Below are positions 1 through 12,797 of a stretch of DNA of 60,000 bases, piece by piece (position 1 is the stretch's first letter; the number at the start of each line of letters is the position of its first letter). The notes beneath the pieces were generated by a model. It was not told the DNA's origin and did no database searches. It saw only the letters and a program-made list of their open reading frames with translations. The stretch lies in assembly GCF_910592395.1 (NCBI RefSeq), contig NC_088321.1, positions 8,248,001 to 8,308,000 on the forward strand. Direction: 5' to 3'. This DNA comes from Lineus longissimus. Taxonomy: Eukaryota > Nemertea > Pilidiophora > Heteronemertea > Lineidae. The translations under genes were made by a program, and so were the position numbers.

Positions 1-109
1 TTTGTCACATTACTGGGGCACTCTCCCAGGAAGACTTTTCCTTTTCCATTGCCCAGGGCCACATCTTTCCCCGACTTCACGTCTCAACTAAGGAGGAAGA
101 CATCCGTTC
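1..109. other. Possible exon fragment, strand unresolved
   Basis: Both strands are open over most of this stretch. On the plus strand a frame from base 3 stays open to a GTAAGT donor-like site at about 110. On the minus strand a frame containing the residues VKSGKDVALGNGKGK is open from about base 80 down to the window edge. The minus reading agrees in strand with the homeodomain-like and HMG-like pieces further right and could be a later exon of the same decayed gene. No domain is recognised. The piece is cut by the window edge, so neither reading can be confirmed. Confidence 0.25.
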
Positions 110-567
110 CGTAAGTCCCCAGTTCTTGACACTTCAAAATTGAAAACAGCCAGGATTGAGAAATAAAAGAAAAAGCTCTGAAAAGAAGCAGGGTAGAACT
201 TAAACAGGTCATGTAAACTTTTCACAATATGCCTAATTGTTCATGCAACTGAGTATTTTAGACAATCTGAGAATATTTTTGGGTTTCAGAATTATGCAAT
301 AATATTAATAAGTATTGTTCACTGACTGCAACAGAGAGATCAGGAGCAGAAATCTGATGGCACACAAAGGTTGTGGCACAAGGCTGCATTAAGTTGCATT
401 GAGAGCACTGCCACCAATATCTTACTCACAATTTCAATGGTGAACACATCAACACATCTTAAAGTACTACACAATTGGGTGCCATACTGGGTAAGCAATT
501 GGCTTAAAATGTATTTGAAGTAAAATAGCAGTACTTAGAGCTTCATCCAATTTTCTCCAAAGAAATT

Positions 568-817
568 CTACCCTGGCCATCCTCTCCCTTCCATTCGTTG
601 GTCGTACGTCCAATAGTTCCCTTTATCTTGGTAGCCTTTTTTGGCCGTGGCAGAAAGGGCATTCCACTCCTTGGCCCAAGCCCGAAATTGTTCACCAGGA
701 GGTTTACCAGATGGATAGAAGATTGACAGGTTCACAAGTTATCCTACGTCTTTTCCAGCACCAGACAACTGTTGCTGGTCATGGAATACTACTTTTAAAC
801 AATTGAACACTAATTTC
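568..817 (-). pseudogene. HMG-box-like exon with an in-frame stop
   Basis: On the minus strand a good acceptor (pyrimidine-rich run ending in CAG, exon from 817) opens a frame that runs to a stop at 568-570. One internal TAA lies near 744-746, after residues GAGKDVG. The second half, around FRAWAKEWNALSATAKKGY, matches the helix 2-3 pattern of an HMG box: aromatic/Trp, then W..LS..AKK.Y. HMG boxes bind DNA, so a DNA-binding or chromatin role would follow if the call is right. The internal stop suggests a pseudogene or decayed transposon gene. It may belong with the homeodomain-like exon at 1304-1458. The domain call rests on pattern only. Confidence 0.4.
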
Positions 818-1303
818 CTGAAATGAGGAGAAATATTCACCTTTCATGGTTTCTATTTTATCTTCGATAAATATGTTGTATGCGCTTGGTTTTCTCTTCT
901 TTATCGTGCCGAGGCAAACAGGTGTCTTTGAGGTGGAGGGCCTATCTTATTTTTAAATGAAGTACTGAAATTGATGAAATAAAACAAATCATTGCGCATG
1001 TTATTCTGCAGTCTTCAATTGTACCCCTGAAAAGTGTAGAATTGCAGATTTCTGGTACAAGAAATTGTTTTTGTAGTGAAAGCAATCATCAACAATATAT
1101 GGTTATCATATTTAAATAGTGCCAAGAGTATCATTGAGAGTGGAGATTAGATATCCAGATGAAAAAGAATGTCAAATATTTCTAGGACAAACAGGTCTCA
1201 GCAATCCCACAGAAGTGATATTTTCAGAGACAGCCCTCACATTATTTTGATTTAACTAAATCCTAAATCTTCAAAAACTATTCTGATTCAATATGAAACA
1301 TAC

Positions 1304-1458
1304 CTTCACATTCTTGTACACCAAACCCAATTCTTTCGCAACCTCTTCAATTTTGCTATGATTATATTTTTGGTAGTTTTCAAACCATCTTTGTAATACT
1401 GAATTAATTTCTTTCGCTGATGATCTGTGAATTTTACTCGAGATTAGGAAGACATATT
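1304..1458 (-). pseudogene. Homeodomain-like exon with a frameshift
   Basis: The minus strand has an acceptor at 1459-1460 and a GTATGT donor just below 1304. One frame reads RVKFTDHQRKKLIQYYKDG, like helix 1 of a homeodomain. A second frame continues with NHSKIEEVAKELGLVYKNVK, like helices 2 and the start of 3. The donor falls after NVK, where many homeobox genes carry an intron just before the VWFQN helix. The two halves lie in different frames, so a small indel has broken the exon. No VWFQN-type exon was found downstream on the minus strand. It is probably a remnant of a divergent homeodomain protein or a transposon-derived copy. Confidence 0.4.
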
Positions 1459-4400
1459 CTGAAATGAAGAAATGTGTAGCGGTAAAGGGCTTATATATTT
1501 GTCACCGTATAAACGTCGCAACTCTGACCTCAAACCCAAAGACTAAACCAACGAATATATCTTTTTACATTATTTATTACCCACGTCACTCTAACTTCTT
1601 ATCTACAACCGACACTGAAACATTATAAAATTATGTGCACAACAAAGTATCAACAAGAGTTGATATGAAAGAATCTTACCATACTATGAGATTAAGGCTG
1701 TGAAGTCAACTAATCGTGATCTAAAATGCTCTGGCACTTTTCAAGAGAACATCTTGTTTAGCTATGAAGTGCGGAGGATGGATTTCTGGATCTGCCAGGA
1801 CTTACTCAAAACATCTAAACATCATCATTTATACCTAATTACACACACCCCTAATGGGTAAATAGCCCAGCCCAAATATCAGGCTCTGAGCCAACTAGCA
1901 CTCAGTAATTAAAGAAACAACCAATCAGCACACAGCTTTATCAATACAAGATTACCAGGGCCTAGGGCAGGGGCCTAGTAACTAGCTGCTTATCAGGAAG
2001 TTCATAAAAGGGGTCACCGTCAGCTTAACAGCTTCACAGATAGAGATTACAAAACAGTGGAAAGGAGCAATTAAGAAGAAAGGTGTTGTAACTTCTAATG
2101 GTTAACGATACTGGGTGTCTGGGTTCACCAGGGCCTGGGAAGAACACAGAAATAATAATTATAGCTAGGTTTAGTAGGCAATTCCTAATATTGTCACAAA
2201 ATGGATCTTGAAAGTTGACTGAAGGCTACCGCTGCTGTTGGCAATGATTTTTGGTACTTAATTGCATGATCGAACATGTTCAGGGGGATAACGTTATTCC
2301 CTCTTAACATGTTATAGCCTATTTATCTCATTTTAAACTGCTTAAGTTTGAAGAAACCAAGAAAATCAAGAGTCATGACATGACATATAATATAGCCTAG
2401 AGTGTATATAGAGGGCGTCTCCCTCACAAAATGCCGCATCTCCTGGGCCTACCATGCAGAGCAAATAGGCCTAGGTTATGCGATTTAACTTCACGACAAC
2501 TTTTATGCAATGTCAACTCTTCGGTATCTTTGATCAATAGAATCCTTCCTGGCAAAGGGAATGCTTTGGGATGCCTTATATGGTGGGTGGTCAACAGTAT
2601 ACACAACACACACATGCACATAGGCCTACTACTGTACAAACATTAAAAATGTACGCTAGTGCTACCAGTGTACCACGTGGACCAATATTATGTCACAGTC
2701 GTTCCGTTCTACAGATCGAAACGAACTTTTGGACATTTTGGTTTCTTTAGTAATAGGCCAGGTATGGAATAAAAACTTACGAAGTAGAGTGCAGGAGTAA
2801 AAACACAGGTAAATACACGGTAAAAAAGCGGGATTTGCGAAAAGTATTGAAGCATAAACCTCGTTTTCGGTTTGATGATAATTTTGGTATTGCGCAACCC
2901 GCTAGTGCGCGATGATCAGGAAGGTAATCCACGTGCTCGAAAATAATCAAAGAAGGAATTATTACCATTAAAATGAATTGAAAGTATACAATCTTTAAAA
3001 CCAAACTCGCACAGAATACTGCCAAAATTTAAGGAATGAAATCAGTGACTTACGAAACTATGCCTCGCAAGAGACATTCAGTATAAAAAATAGTTCCGTT
3101 CATTCGCCAGGAGGTTGGCAGAAAATCTGTGGTATCTTCTTCAATAGAAATTGTACATCGTTGTTACAGTCGGGTCGGTAAACGTACCCGGACGCCCCGG
3201 ACGAAGTGCTTAATCGCACCCCAAATCACCCACTGTCAACACCATTATTTTTGTGTTGTCAGTGGGCGGGAAGGGGGGGGAGATGTCAGGCTATTGGGGG
3301 CTGTTCAGCTCTTATTAACTACACGTCGTGCTTGTGGTCAATGTAGCTAGCTTTCGGGGGAGGGGTGGCCACTGTGGTATCCAGTAACTGGAAGGAGCAT
3401 ATGTTGTACAAGACCACTTTCTCTACCACTACCACCTCCCCCCCCACCCCACCCCATCACTCCTCACCTACAGCCCCGTTCCGGAGGGTTCGTACATCTG
3501 GCCTATAATGGATCAGGGTGCGGCTGTATACGTATGATCGGGGTGGTGATTCCGGTTTGTCTAAGGACACAATATAAGGGTTGAAGCCGGGCAAAAGAAC
3601 AGCAAGTCCATGGAGCGTTCCATCTGTTACTGGAATAAATAATTGATTATTGACGCTACTACTAAGGGGTAGCGCCAGGTCAACAGCGGCAACACACACT
3701 GAAAAGGCTAGTAGGGGGCGGAGGCGGGGATGGGGCCCGGGGGGGGGGGGGGGGTGGCGGGGGCAGGGGCTGGCGGCATTAGCCTTGATCCCGATGCCTA
3801 TGTAGGACATGGGCAATGCAGAAACTAATTTTATATTCCGGGTTAAAAACAGGGCCGTATTTACTAGATAGGTGGTGGGGGACTGACCTCAGGCATCACC
3901 GACCGAGAAACGTATTTGTCCTGCAGATTAATGGTTTTGTCTTGGTGTCAACCACTCCCAGAGATCATGCCCTTGTCCCATGAAAAAAATATGACAAAAA
4001 ATATGGACCCGAATGATGGGAGGACCACGCATCGCCCAGTGGCCCACCATGCAGTCAATAAAAATCATGACGAGATATGGCGAGACGGTTTAAGAGCTAA
4101 CAATATATCTCCGCGGCCGAGATATACGCAGGTGCATACATTCATGTAGTGAAGCATCGTTAACAAATGTTCAACAAAATATCTTGGGATATGAAGATAC
4201 GTATCCTGAGCGCTTCATACAGAGAGACGAACCCTAACAGAAAACGCTTCGTTACGATTAACATATCCTGAATCAGGTGCATCCACGGTGATCTCAAATA
4301 ATAAAGTGAGGATAGATTCCAAGAACGGTTGCCAAAAGTGGGTCTCATGATTAATATTATCATATAGGCGAGCTCTGCTAATCGGCAAAATGGTTCATGT

Positions 4401-6347
4401 TCACGAACTTCTGTAAAGAAACTTCGCGGTTGAACACCGCATAAACCAAAGATAGACGGATGTGTGACCATAGCAAATCGAGTCATGCAGACCATTGCAT
4501 TATGAAGTAGGCATAGTTTTCCACTAGGCGATCGGCTAACGGCGAAACAATGGGTTCGGGAGCACAAAGAAGCTGATACAAATGGCTGATTTGTCCGATT
4601 TTTTAAACGGAATTCCGCGGCCAGTTATTTACGTGGATCGCAACTTACATCTGCGAGCATTCAAACCGGTGATCTGGCCGTTCCCACCTCTAACCAAGAC
4701 ATGAGTTGATTAGCCAGACAGGTTCGTCATATCATGGATGTGGTATTGGTAAGTTGACTTGATCATTTAGTTTTTCACGTTGATCATCAATTTCTCCATC
4801 AGGGGATGAAGATTTTGCACGTTGTGCCGCTCATAGTGGTTGCCAACAGCGCATTATTTGATATGCCACAAAGAATATGATATTGATCATATTGGGTGGT
4901 CATGGGTACGAAATTCTAACACAAGGACGATGTTCCGAAATATTTTGAAGTTAAACACGACCATGAGGTATTTATTTTTGAAAATAATTGACTGCACGGA
5001 TGAGTATATGTATAGTGCTTGTCAAAGAGTTTAAAAGGTAAATATTGTCCGTTTGTTATTGCATTTCAACTCTTAACAAAGGTTTGGTTTTTCAAACTTG
5101 GAGGGAGGGTATTTGCAATCTGCTGTTTTATTTTTTTCTCCGGTGAACTCATCGTTGACATTTTAAATCACTTTTGAATTCACTTCAACTACGATCCATG
5201 ATTGCTTGCACCGTGAGTTCAGGCCTTATCCATCAAAGTAATTTTTATGTTCATGGTACACCTAGTATATCGGACACCAGTGCATTCATTATTTATTGAA
5301 TTATTTTTATTTTTCATTCCGGGAACCATTACCAACTGTAATGTTTACTAACATTTCCAATGAGACCATACACACTCTGTGGTTTTATGACAACGATTAT
5401 AGTGATCATGAAAACGCCTTTCACTAAGAAAATAATCTCTAAATCCTGTTACAAAGCTGTATGCTGTGTCCTTACCATTAGAAGTCCCTGAAAGAGTAAG
5501 AAGCGAGAGTTATAACATGTGAAGCCTATACTAACACATTGGAAGGACACTTATTACACTAGTCGACTGCCAAACCACGTGATGAGAAATAGTTTATACG
5601 CACATGTAAAACGTGTGAATACTAGTAATAATATCGGATTACTTCAAAATGCTTTGAACGTCACCCATGAAAGTAAACAAATGGTATTTATTTGACCATT
5701 TTAGAAATGCACCAGTTTCGAAATAAGTAGAAGGTAAGCCTGTTGGCTCATCACGGTGCCGCTTACTTGATGAATCTTAATATTTTAAATTGTAAGGTAT
5801 GTATCATGCAGTTTTTTATTGCAACATTGTTGAAATGTTCATGGTAACGCCTTCCAAGATTGCTGTCGTGGTGTGTATAAGTAACCTTGTATTCGTCAAA
5901 TTCGCGGTGGTTTCTGACTAAACCGCACTTTTTCGAAAGAAATATCAATGATGGCATTGCATTGTTGCCAAATCCTCGAAGGCATTTTTGAAATTCCTTA
6001 AGTGGGTTGTGTGAGTATTTCGAAGCCTTTTGTAAACCAAGTAAACCGTTGCGTACATGCCAAAATAACTCAACTAAACACGAAACGTTAATAGAGGTGA
6101 GTGTTTCATGAATCATTTCTTCTAATCATTGCTTCTATACGATTTTCATCATAAGCACGGTGGCTGAAGGTATCGGTTTGACCAAGGATAATACATTCTT
6201 ACTCAGAGAGGAAATGACGATAAAAATGAAATACACAAAAGGTTAGTTCATTTTGAGGGGCGTAAGGCCCGCATCTATTATTTTTATCTGATTGTACCCC
6301 TCCGACACTGTAATTGGAGGGCCTTGTTTCTATTGTGTTGCAAAGGT
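1459..6347. other. Intergenic DNA, no supported gene
   Basis: AT-rich non-coding sequence. Short ORFs here have no recognisable domains. There are G/C homopolymer tracts near 3430 and 3740, and TAGGCCTA-type words around 2390-2620 and 2750, which are frequent in sea urchin-like DNA. Nothing else is supported. Confidence 0.5.
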
Positions 6348-6355
6348 AAACCAAT
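6348..6355. repeat. Left 8-bp target-site duplication of the foldback element
   Basis: AAACCAAT lies directly before the element start GGTGTATTCCTG. An exact copy lies directly after its other end at 7281-7288. Confidence 0.75.
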
Positions 6356-7280
6356 GGTGTATTCCTGTTTCGCCTATTCCTGTTCCGCCTATTCCTGTTT
6401 CGCCTAATTCCTGTTTCGCCTATTCCTGTTTCGCCTATTCAAATGTATTGCTAACCTCCCCACAGACGTAGGAATATGAATCGTCCCTTATTATAGTGTT
6501 AAAGGCTATCATTAAGAATAAAGTCTGAAATAATGGATTTAGCGACATGTCAATTATTTCAGTATTATTCGGAATAACTTTGGAAAATTATACATAGCTT
6601 ACATCGGCTTATGTTTTAGCTTTTTTTAAAAGGCAAGAAATAAAATAGTAAGAAAATTTTACCCTTTCATCAGATTTGAGAAAGGTTTCTTAGGCCTGCA
6701 TTTTATATTGTTGATTCTCTTTCTTTTGTCTTAGTCAGTAACTGGCTTCGTAATAGAAAGAATACCTATAGCTACATTGTTCTTTACTATGACATGGGTT
6801 TTACAGCTGATTTTGATCAAATAATTTTGAGAATGTACAGTATTATGTATTTTTATCAAAAAGTCATGAATTCCTGTTTTTATAAAATAAGCGACTGCTT
6901 TACTCTACTTAATCTATTAGTTTTTACTGTGTGTCAGTATGGTCATATGGTCAAATAAGTCCCGGACTGTCCCCGCTTTCAAGGTGACTCTTTCAAAACG
7001 GTCATGGCATGGTTTGTTAACAAAGTTGATGGCATTTGATTAGTCAAATTGTCATCACATCGTTAACATCATCCAATTGTCCCCTCACGTTTTCCCCATA
7101 AAATGGACATGCATCCCTAAGGTTCCCCCTGGGAGAGTCGATTTATTGTAGGGGTACTGGAAAGTAGGCGAAACAGGAATAGGCGAAACAGGAATAGGCG
7201 AAACAGGAATTTTGTAGGCGAAACAGGAATAGGCGAAACAGGAATAGGCGAAACAGGAATAGGCGAAACAGGCATAAACC
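6356..7280. mobile_element. TU-like foldback transposon, 925 bp
   Basis: Both ends are arrays of a ~15-bp repeat, TTCCTGTTTCGCCTA on the left (about five copies, 6361-6440) and its reverse complement on the right (about seven copies, 7166-7272, with small phase breaks). The outermost bases also pair: GGTGTAT on the left, and the complement of ATAAACC on the right. The exact 8-bp duplication AAACCAAT flanks it. Terminal inverted repeats made of 15-bp tandem units with 8-bp duplications are the known design of the sea urchin TU elements. The AT-rich middle (6440-7165) has no transposase, so it would need a helper in trans. The three overlapping minus ORFs at 7085-7344 are just the 15-bp repeat read in three frames. 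Confidence 0.75.
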
Positions 7281-7288
7281 AAACCAAT
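7281..7288. repeat. Right 8-bp target-site duplication of the foldback element
   Basis: AAACCAAT, identical to 6348-6355, immediately outside the right terminus ATAAACC. Confidence 0.75.
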
Positions 7289-9480
7289 ACCTTACCCGCC
7301 ATGATAAAGTTAATCCAGAGTCTTTCAAATAAAGAATCAGGCAACTAGGGACCGTATGGCTTCAATATCAAAGCCACCGCCCGTTCCGAAAGGCGCGCGT
7401 TTGGACATGGGTCACGTGGTACACCCAAGCCAATTCCGCACAACTGGACTTTGAACAATTACGATCAGCTGAACATGGCCGTTACAAACACCCCGTTTTA
7501 AAGCAAACGCCTGCTTCAAAGTCACTCATCTCTATAAAACTATTTAGATATAATGTCAACGATAACATTTATATCAAAAACGATATGTTTCGCATTTTGC
7601 TTTTCGACTGATTGATGAGAAGTGATGGCACTGGTTTGAAAATACTTTTCGAAATGCGTTTTTCTACTGCACATCATCACATATTTTTGTGGTTAGCAGT
7701 TTAGTATATTCATTTCTTATTAATTTTGACCGTCTACAACTAGTTTTATAGCAGGTTTAATTTCGCGTTCGCGGTAAAAAACGAGAAAAAAAACATGAAA
7801 AAATGCAAAACGTCTCGTTTTTTGTGGTTAGATGTTCACAAGTTTAGAAATCCCATTTCATGTCAATGAATTTTTTTCTAATTTAATATAACTGTTATTT
7901 AATGGGATCTTTGATAGTTTTGCAATTTTGAAGCCCAGCGTCTAGTTTATTGAGCTTGTTTTGGCACATATAAGCACAAAGTGGTGTGAGGTATACCGTT
8001 CCAATATTATTGAACAGGCAATTTGGCTGAGACCTTACAAACATTTATGATGTGTACATCAATTTTTGAGTCACCTCATCAGAAACAATTTACAGTATAA
8101 AAAATATGTTGCCATAGACTACAACCTAATTATCTAAAAAAAAAAAAATTGCAAAGAGATGAGAGTGCATGCAGCTTAATTGTGGTTTGATCATTGTTAT
8201 CTTTGGCAATTAGCAGCTGATCAACACATCTGCCAATTTTTTAAAGATCGTTCTCATCAATTAAATTTAAATTTGTATGTATTTGTAACCCGATAAATCA
8301 TATGTGTAATCATATACAGAGTAAACACTTTTCGTGGAATTTTGGTCGTTCCATCATTGTTTTGCACCTCAGCTCAGTTTTTGTAGCTGAATTAAAAATG
8401 ACTTCATGATCATCATGGCTTCCAGTTAATTGCCCGAGAGAGCTGTGGGATCAAAGGAAACTTGCCGTGACCCGACTCCTTATTTGAAAGACTCTGGTTA
8501 ATCTAAATACAGTATCGTCTAAAACAAAACGCTAGGTTTTGTATCGATATTAAGGTCCTGTTATATTCACCCTTAATCTGTCTCGGATATTCTCCATCCT
8601 TGGAACTTCAGAAGCTTCTTTGGCAATCTGTGCGTACTTCAGCGGTTTATCAATCTGAAGTAGATCAATCGGTAAATAAGAAAATAATGTGATCTGAAAA
8701 TAGGGTGAGAGTGAGGATAGCATGATTATCTCTGCACATTTGCAGCATAGTGAGTAGCTTGAAAAGTATTCTTTAACTGGTGCATACAACAAGCTCTAGA
8801 AAACAGTTCATATTTTAGTTGGTGATGGATGAAACACGCACTTGATATAGGAATACGCTCAAGTCGTAATCGTCACCTTGAAGCAACTGGCCTGATCGTA
8901 CAGAATGTATTTCTTCAACAGTAGCCCTGCAGCGAATGATCAGCGTCTCTTAGATCAAGTATGTACGCCTTAGACGATTGGTGCCGGTACGCAAATCAGC
9001 CTTCGGAGATCCCCCCCCCCCCCTCCCCGACAACAGGTGACCATCCCTCTCGAAGACGAATTGGGGTAAACTTCTAGCATGTCTAGATCAGAGAGACCCA
9101 CGGCGCTTACTACACGAGAGATTAATAATGTGACTGATTGTCAGAACACCCCCTCCCCCTATCTCTTATCTATATGACAGGAATAACAGAGGCATGTTAG
9201 ATGAAAACTGAACCATATAATTATTACGCCATGTCCGTCTGAAGTAGACGGGAATGAGGACGTTAGTTGGAATTCAAGCGTTCATCATTTGTTGTGCCTT
9301 ATTAAGCCTGATCGATGATCATGAATAAGTCCTGTCAAAGTCATACCGTTATCAGGGCAAAGAACTGATGTGCATTTTTTTCATGCTATCAAGCCAGGGA
9401 GCATCCAGAGAGGTGTAGTAGTCAACTTCATTTTTCTTCAGATTGACAGCAACCTCGTCGGCATAACGTAACGTTCATTT
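7289..9480. other. Intergenic DNA, no supported gene
   Basis: AT-rich non-coding sequence with a poly-A tract near 8138-8150 and a poly-C tract near 9010. The ORF at 8550-8792 shows no domain. Confidence 0.5.
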
Positions 9481-9489
9481 TGTTTTAGA

Positions 9490-9970
9490 CCGGTATTATT
9501 TACCCGACCGTCGGATCTACATTGAAGGAAATCGATCTTGTTGACCCGACCGTCGGATCTCGAGTGAAGGAAATCGGTCCTGTGTACACGACGGTCGGGT
9601 GACCAATACTGAAATTTTTCGCTCCAGACCTGACGCCGTCGTATCTCGAGTGAAGAAATTTGGTAATATTCACCCGGCCGTCCGGCGCAAGTCTGCTGAC
9701 AAGGTTACCCAACTCTCCGCTAGGGGCATGATACTGCCCCTTAGGGGAAACAATGGCGGCGGATGTAGGTTAAGCGGGCCTGTCGGTTGGACAAAAAGTC
9801 ACCAATTTTGCCCAATTTCAATCAAAATTATATTGTAGTCGGGCAAATAGCGCGGGGAATCTTTTAATCTTGACTCGAGACACGACTGTCGACCAGCAAA
9901 TACATTATATTCTAGTCGGGTCAATAACGCAGAAAATCTTCAGTCAAGACACGACAGTCGGGCGAATAAT
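9490..9970. repeat. Diverged repeat cluster with ACCCGACCGTCGGATCT motif
   Basis: The motif ACCCGACCGTCGGATCT plus a following AGTGAAGGAAATCG-type tail recurs at ~9503, ~9543, ~9588 (inverted) and ~9635-9690, with a spacing of roughly 40-60 bp. Related AGTCGGGC(A/G)AAT and GACACGAC(T/A)GTCG words recur near 9837-9965 in the other orientation. This may be the decayed terminal repeats of an element between about 9500 and 9970, but no clean ends or target duplication were found. Confidence 0.45.
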
Positions 9971-10384
9971 AATTGCCTTTGTTTTATGGATGTCCACTGA
10001 ATCTTGACAGGTGTAAAAGGAATGGACGTCCTAGGAATGCAGATCCCCATACAAGTGTATTGTCAACGAATGTGGTTAATGGATTGGTTAGGGTTAGCTA
10101 CATAATCTTCAACAGAGGAATTCGGCGACTCTATTCACTTTAACAGAAGGACCAGACTTAGATTCCGGGGGGACTTGCATTTCTTTTACACCGGTGTGAG
10201 TATAATGCCTGTTTAGTGAGTCCGACCGAACTGGTGCAATGAAAAGATGAATCCGAAACGAATCCTGTTTTCTTCAAGGTAAATAAGGGCGTGTGCTTGA
10301 AGGGGTATGGCTTCAATGTTCTTATTGACGGGTCACTCTATCATATCACATCATCATTTAATTTACCAGGGTCGTAAACCTGTT

Positions 10385-10685
10385 GGATTTTTGGCATTGT
10401 TTTGGAGTCCCCTATTGACTACAGTCCACCTATATGTAGGATATTTTACCTGTCCTGGCATACATTAGACACTTTCGTACAAGGGACCACAACTTGTAGT
10501 CCTATCCGACAGACTCTCAAGTATTTTATGCATTTTACGTGTTGTGAAGAGCCTGGAATTTCAGTTCCTATAAAGCCAGTCAGGTTTATCAAGGAAGTGA
10601 ATCCTAGGTTCTCGATCCCCGGGATCGAACCACCCTGGGCCCTATTGCGTGATAGCCAGCAGTGTTAACCACAATTCTTTGAGGC
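10385..10685 (-). repeat. tRNA-derived SINE-like sequence
   Basis: On the minus strand the head (about 10600-10685) reads TGGTTAACACTGCTGGC, A-box-like, followed about 30 nt later by GGTTCGATCCC, a good pol III B box. A non-tRNA body follows. The spacing and B box fit a tRNA-derived SINE rather than a functional tRNA, since no acceptor stem closes. The 3' end is not defined. Confidence 0.5.
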
Positions 10686-10689
10686 TCCT

Positions 10690-12723
10690 TTATCACAGGA
10701 TAGATTTTCGTTTTTCACCGGGAGATCAGAAATAATTCTGATCATATCCTATTGCAATGGTTGATTATTTCCCCTCTCAGTAAAGTATACCTCTCGCCAG
10801 GATACTTTGTACTTGTTTTATCACGTGCTCTTCACATACCAATTGATGTCGCCACAACGCAATTTGATACGATCCATCAGGCATATATTACCGCATCCAA
10901 AATAACAAACTGCTGTGTATAAATAATCTTACAATTAATTCCATAACAATTTCCTATTATTCCATTATTTCCAAATTTAAATTTTGATGGAAACTGTATG
11001 GCGACCATGTTGTGTTTCTCTTCCGACATGTAAACATGCATCTTTTTTTCGTTGACGTTTACATATACTAGAACAAAAAGTATTTAATCTTGTTTTTGCT
11101 GAGCCATGTTGCTTTAACATGCTTAATGAGCTATCCCGAATCGCGTGTGTGCAAAAATCATCACTTATCACTATTTTTAAACTTCACCCAACAAACGAGT
11201 TGACTCTGGTGAAATTGTGGTTTAGAAATACATGTAGTAGGCATGTGATGTAGAATGTGTGTAGCATTATTTATTGGCATTATAGATGTTGACAGCATTA
11301 GCTCAAATGTCATGTTATCAATATTGAATGCCCTAGGCTTTTCATAAACAAATGTTAATCACGATATTAGAATTCGAAATGAAAAACATCCAAACTTGGG
11401 GCGCCCATTATTGGACATGCCAAAGTGTTAAACGACTGGTTGTTTCATCACGGTTTAGTCGTTAAAATGTATCGGGTTAATCGACAGAGGAAATGCAACA
11501 CACAAACGCATACACACAACGTCATAATAGAAATTAACAGGGGCAAATGGCCGTGCAGAACGTATGCCCCCTCCCCCCTCATTATATTTCGTTCCCCATT
11601 GACAAGGATTCATATTGATTCTTATGTTCCTTCAAGATTGTCCTGTTTCATTGTGATCAGACGTCGAATAATCATTCAGAGGCCAAGTAGCAATGCGAAA
11701 TAAGTCTCTCTAACAAGAAGAGATAGCGGCCCATCAACGGAACAGCTATTTCCTCATTGTCAGAAGCTGAGTTTGGTGTTTAATGACATTCGATTGGGAA
11801 CAGACTTTACTAATTTTAAGGACCATCTTGAAAAAGATAAGAAATAACCGGAATCCTTGTCAAAGGAGAAAGGTATTGAATACAAACGCTCTCACGCCAG
11901 GTCGAAATAACACTAGAGTCACGCTTCCACTCACTCCTGCACAACTTGACATTTCCATGTCAACTGTGCCCATACCAGAAAATACTCATGCCGGGGTGGC
12001 AAAAAGGACGATATCTCTTTGTCCATAAAATACTCCAATGCCCTACGAATGCAGCTTGCAGTCAAACTCCAAAACATGGCCTGGGCGATTAAACTAGCTA
12101 TATGTTGCAGTAGCCAGCCTTAATGAAGGATAATCTGACTTCACACCGGCTTAAACGGTGGATCTACAGGAGGTAGTCCTTCCCAACGACCGGATGTCGT
12201 AAGGCCAACCACCTCTCGTAGCCCAAACAATAATAGTTAGAAACCAACAGGAGAGTAAAGTGTCGTAAAAAAGAATGACCAGACACCTGCCCGTTTAACT
12301 CTGGTGACACCAATTACGAGGTACAAATTGCTTTTCAAGCTATGGCTGCCAACATCTATAGGTCTACTATAAATGGTCATTATCAGGATACTACGAATGT
12401 TTTCGTTTCTTGCACTTTCAACCTCTTCATCTGTAGACTACTTCAAACAAATTTAAAATGGCCGTGCGTAGCTCCTGGAAACATCTTTACACCATCGCCT
12501 ACATGCGCAACGATCACATGTGGGCAATTATGACCCATGACTCATGTATTTGGTCGTTACATGTCCCCACTGTTTCTACATGACAACAGATTTTGTGGCT
12601 CATCAAATTATTGCAAAATTGAGTATACCTCTCTCAGGGTACGCAAAGATACGAGACAATGCCATCAATGAATATTCATAGGTCCAAACCTATCAATTAG
12701 ACGCGAGGGTGTTTTTAACTATC
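10690..12723. other. Intergenic DNA, no supported gene
   Basis: AT-rich, with short ORFs at 11425-11703, 11783-12028 and 12342-12533 that show no domains, splice structure or codon signature. Nothing supported. Confidence 0.45.
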
Positions 12724-12797
12724 AAGTACGGTAGGTGATAAAGCTTGGAACCAGTGAAACCTTGAAACCAGTGATAAACCTTGGAATCAGTCCTAAA
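12724..12797 (+). repeat. Left inverted border of the array: ~19-bp motif, three copies
   Basis: Three consecutive variants of CTTGGAATCAGTGATAAAC follow AAGTACGGTAGGTGATAAAG. The reverse complement of 21836-21900 gives the same order of motifs with about 80-85% agreement by eye. The two blocks therefore face each other across the whole 9 kb array. Tandem short motifs in inverted orientation at both ends resemble subterminal transposase-binding sites, but that role is inferred. Confidence 0.6.

Noticed and set aside
7085-7344. Three overlapping minus-strand ORFs rich in FAYSC / FRLFL / VSPIP
   Set aside because: They are the 15-bp terminal repeat of the foldback element read in three frames; the unit length is a multiple of three.
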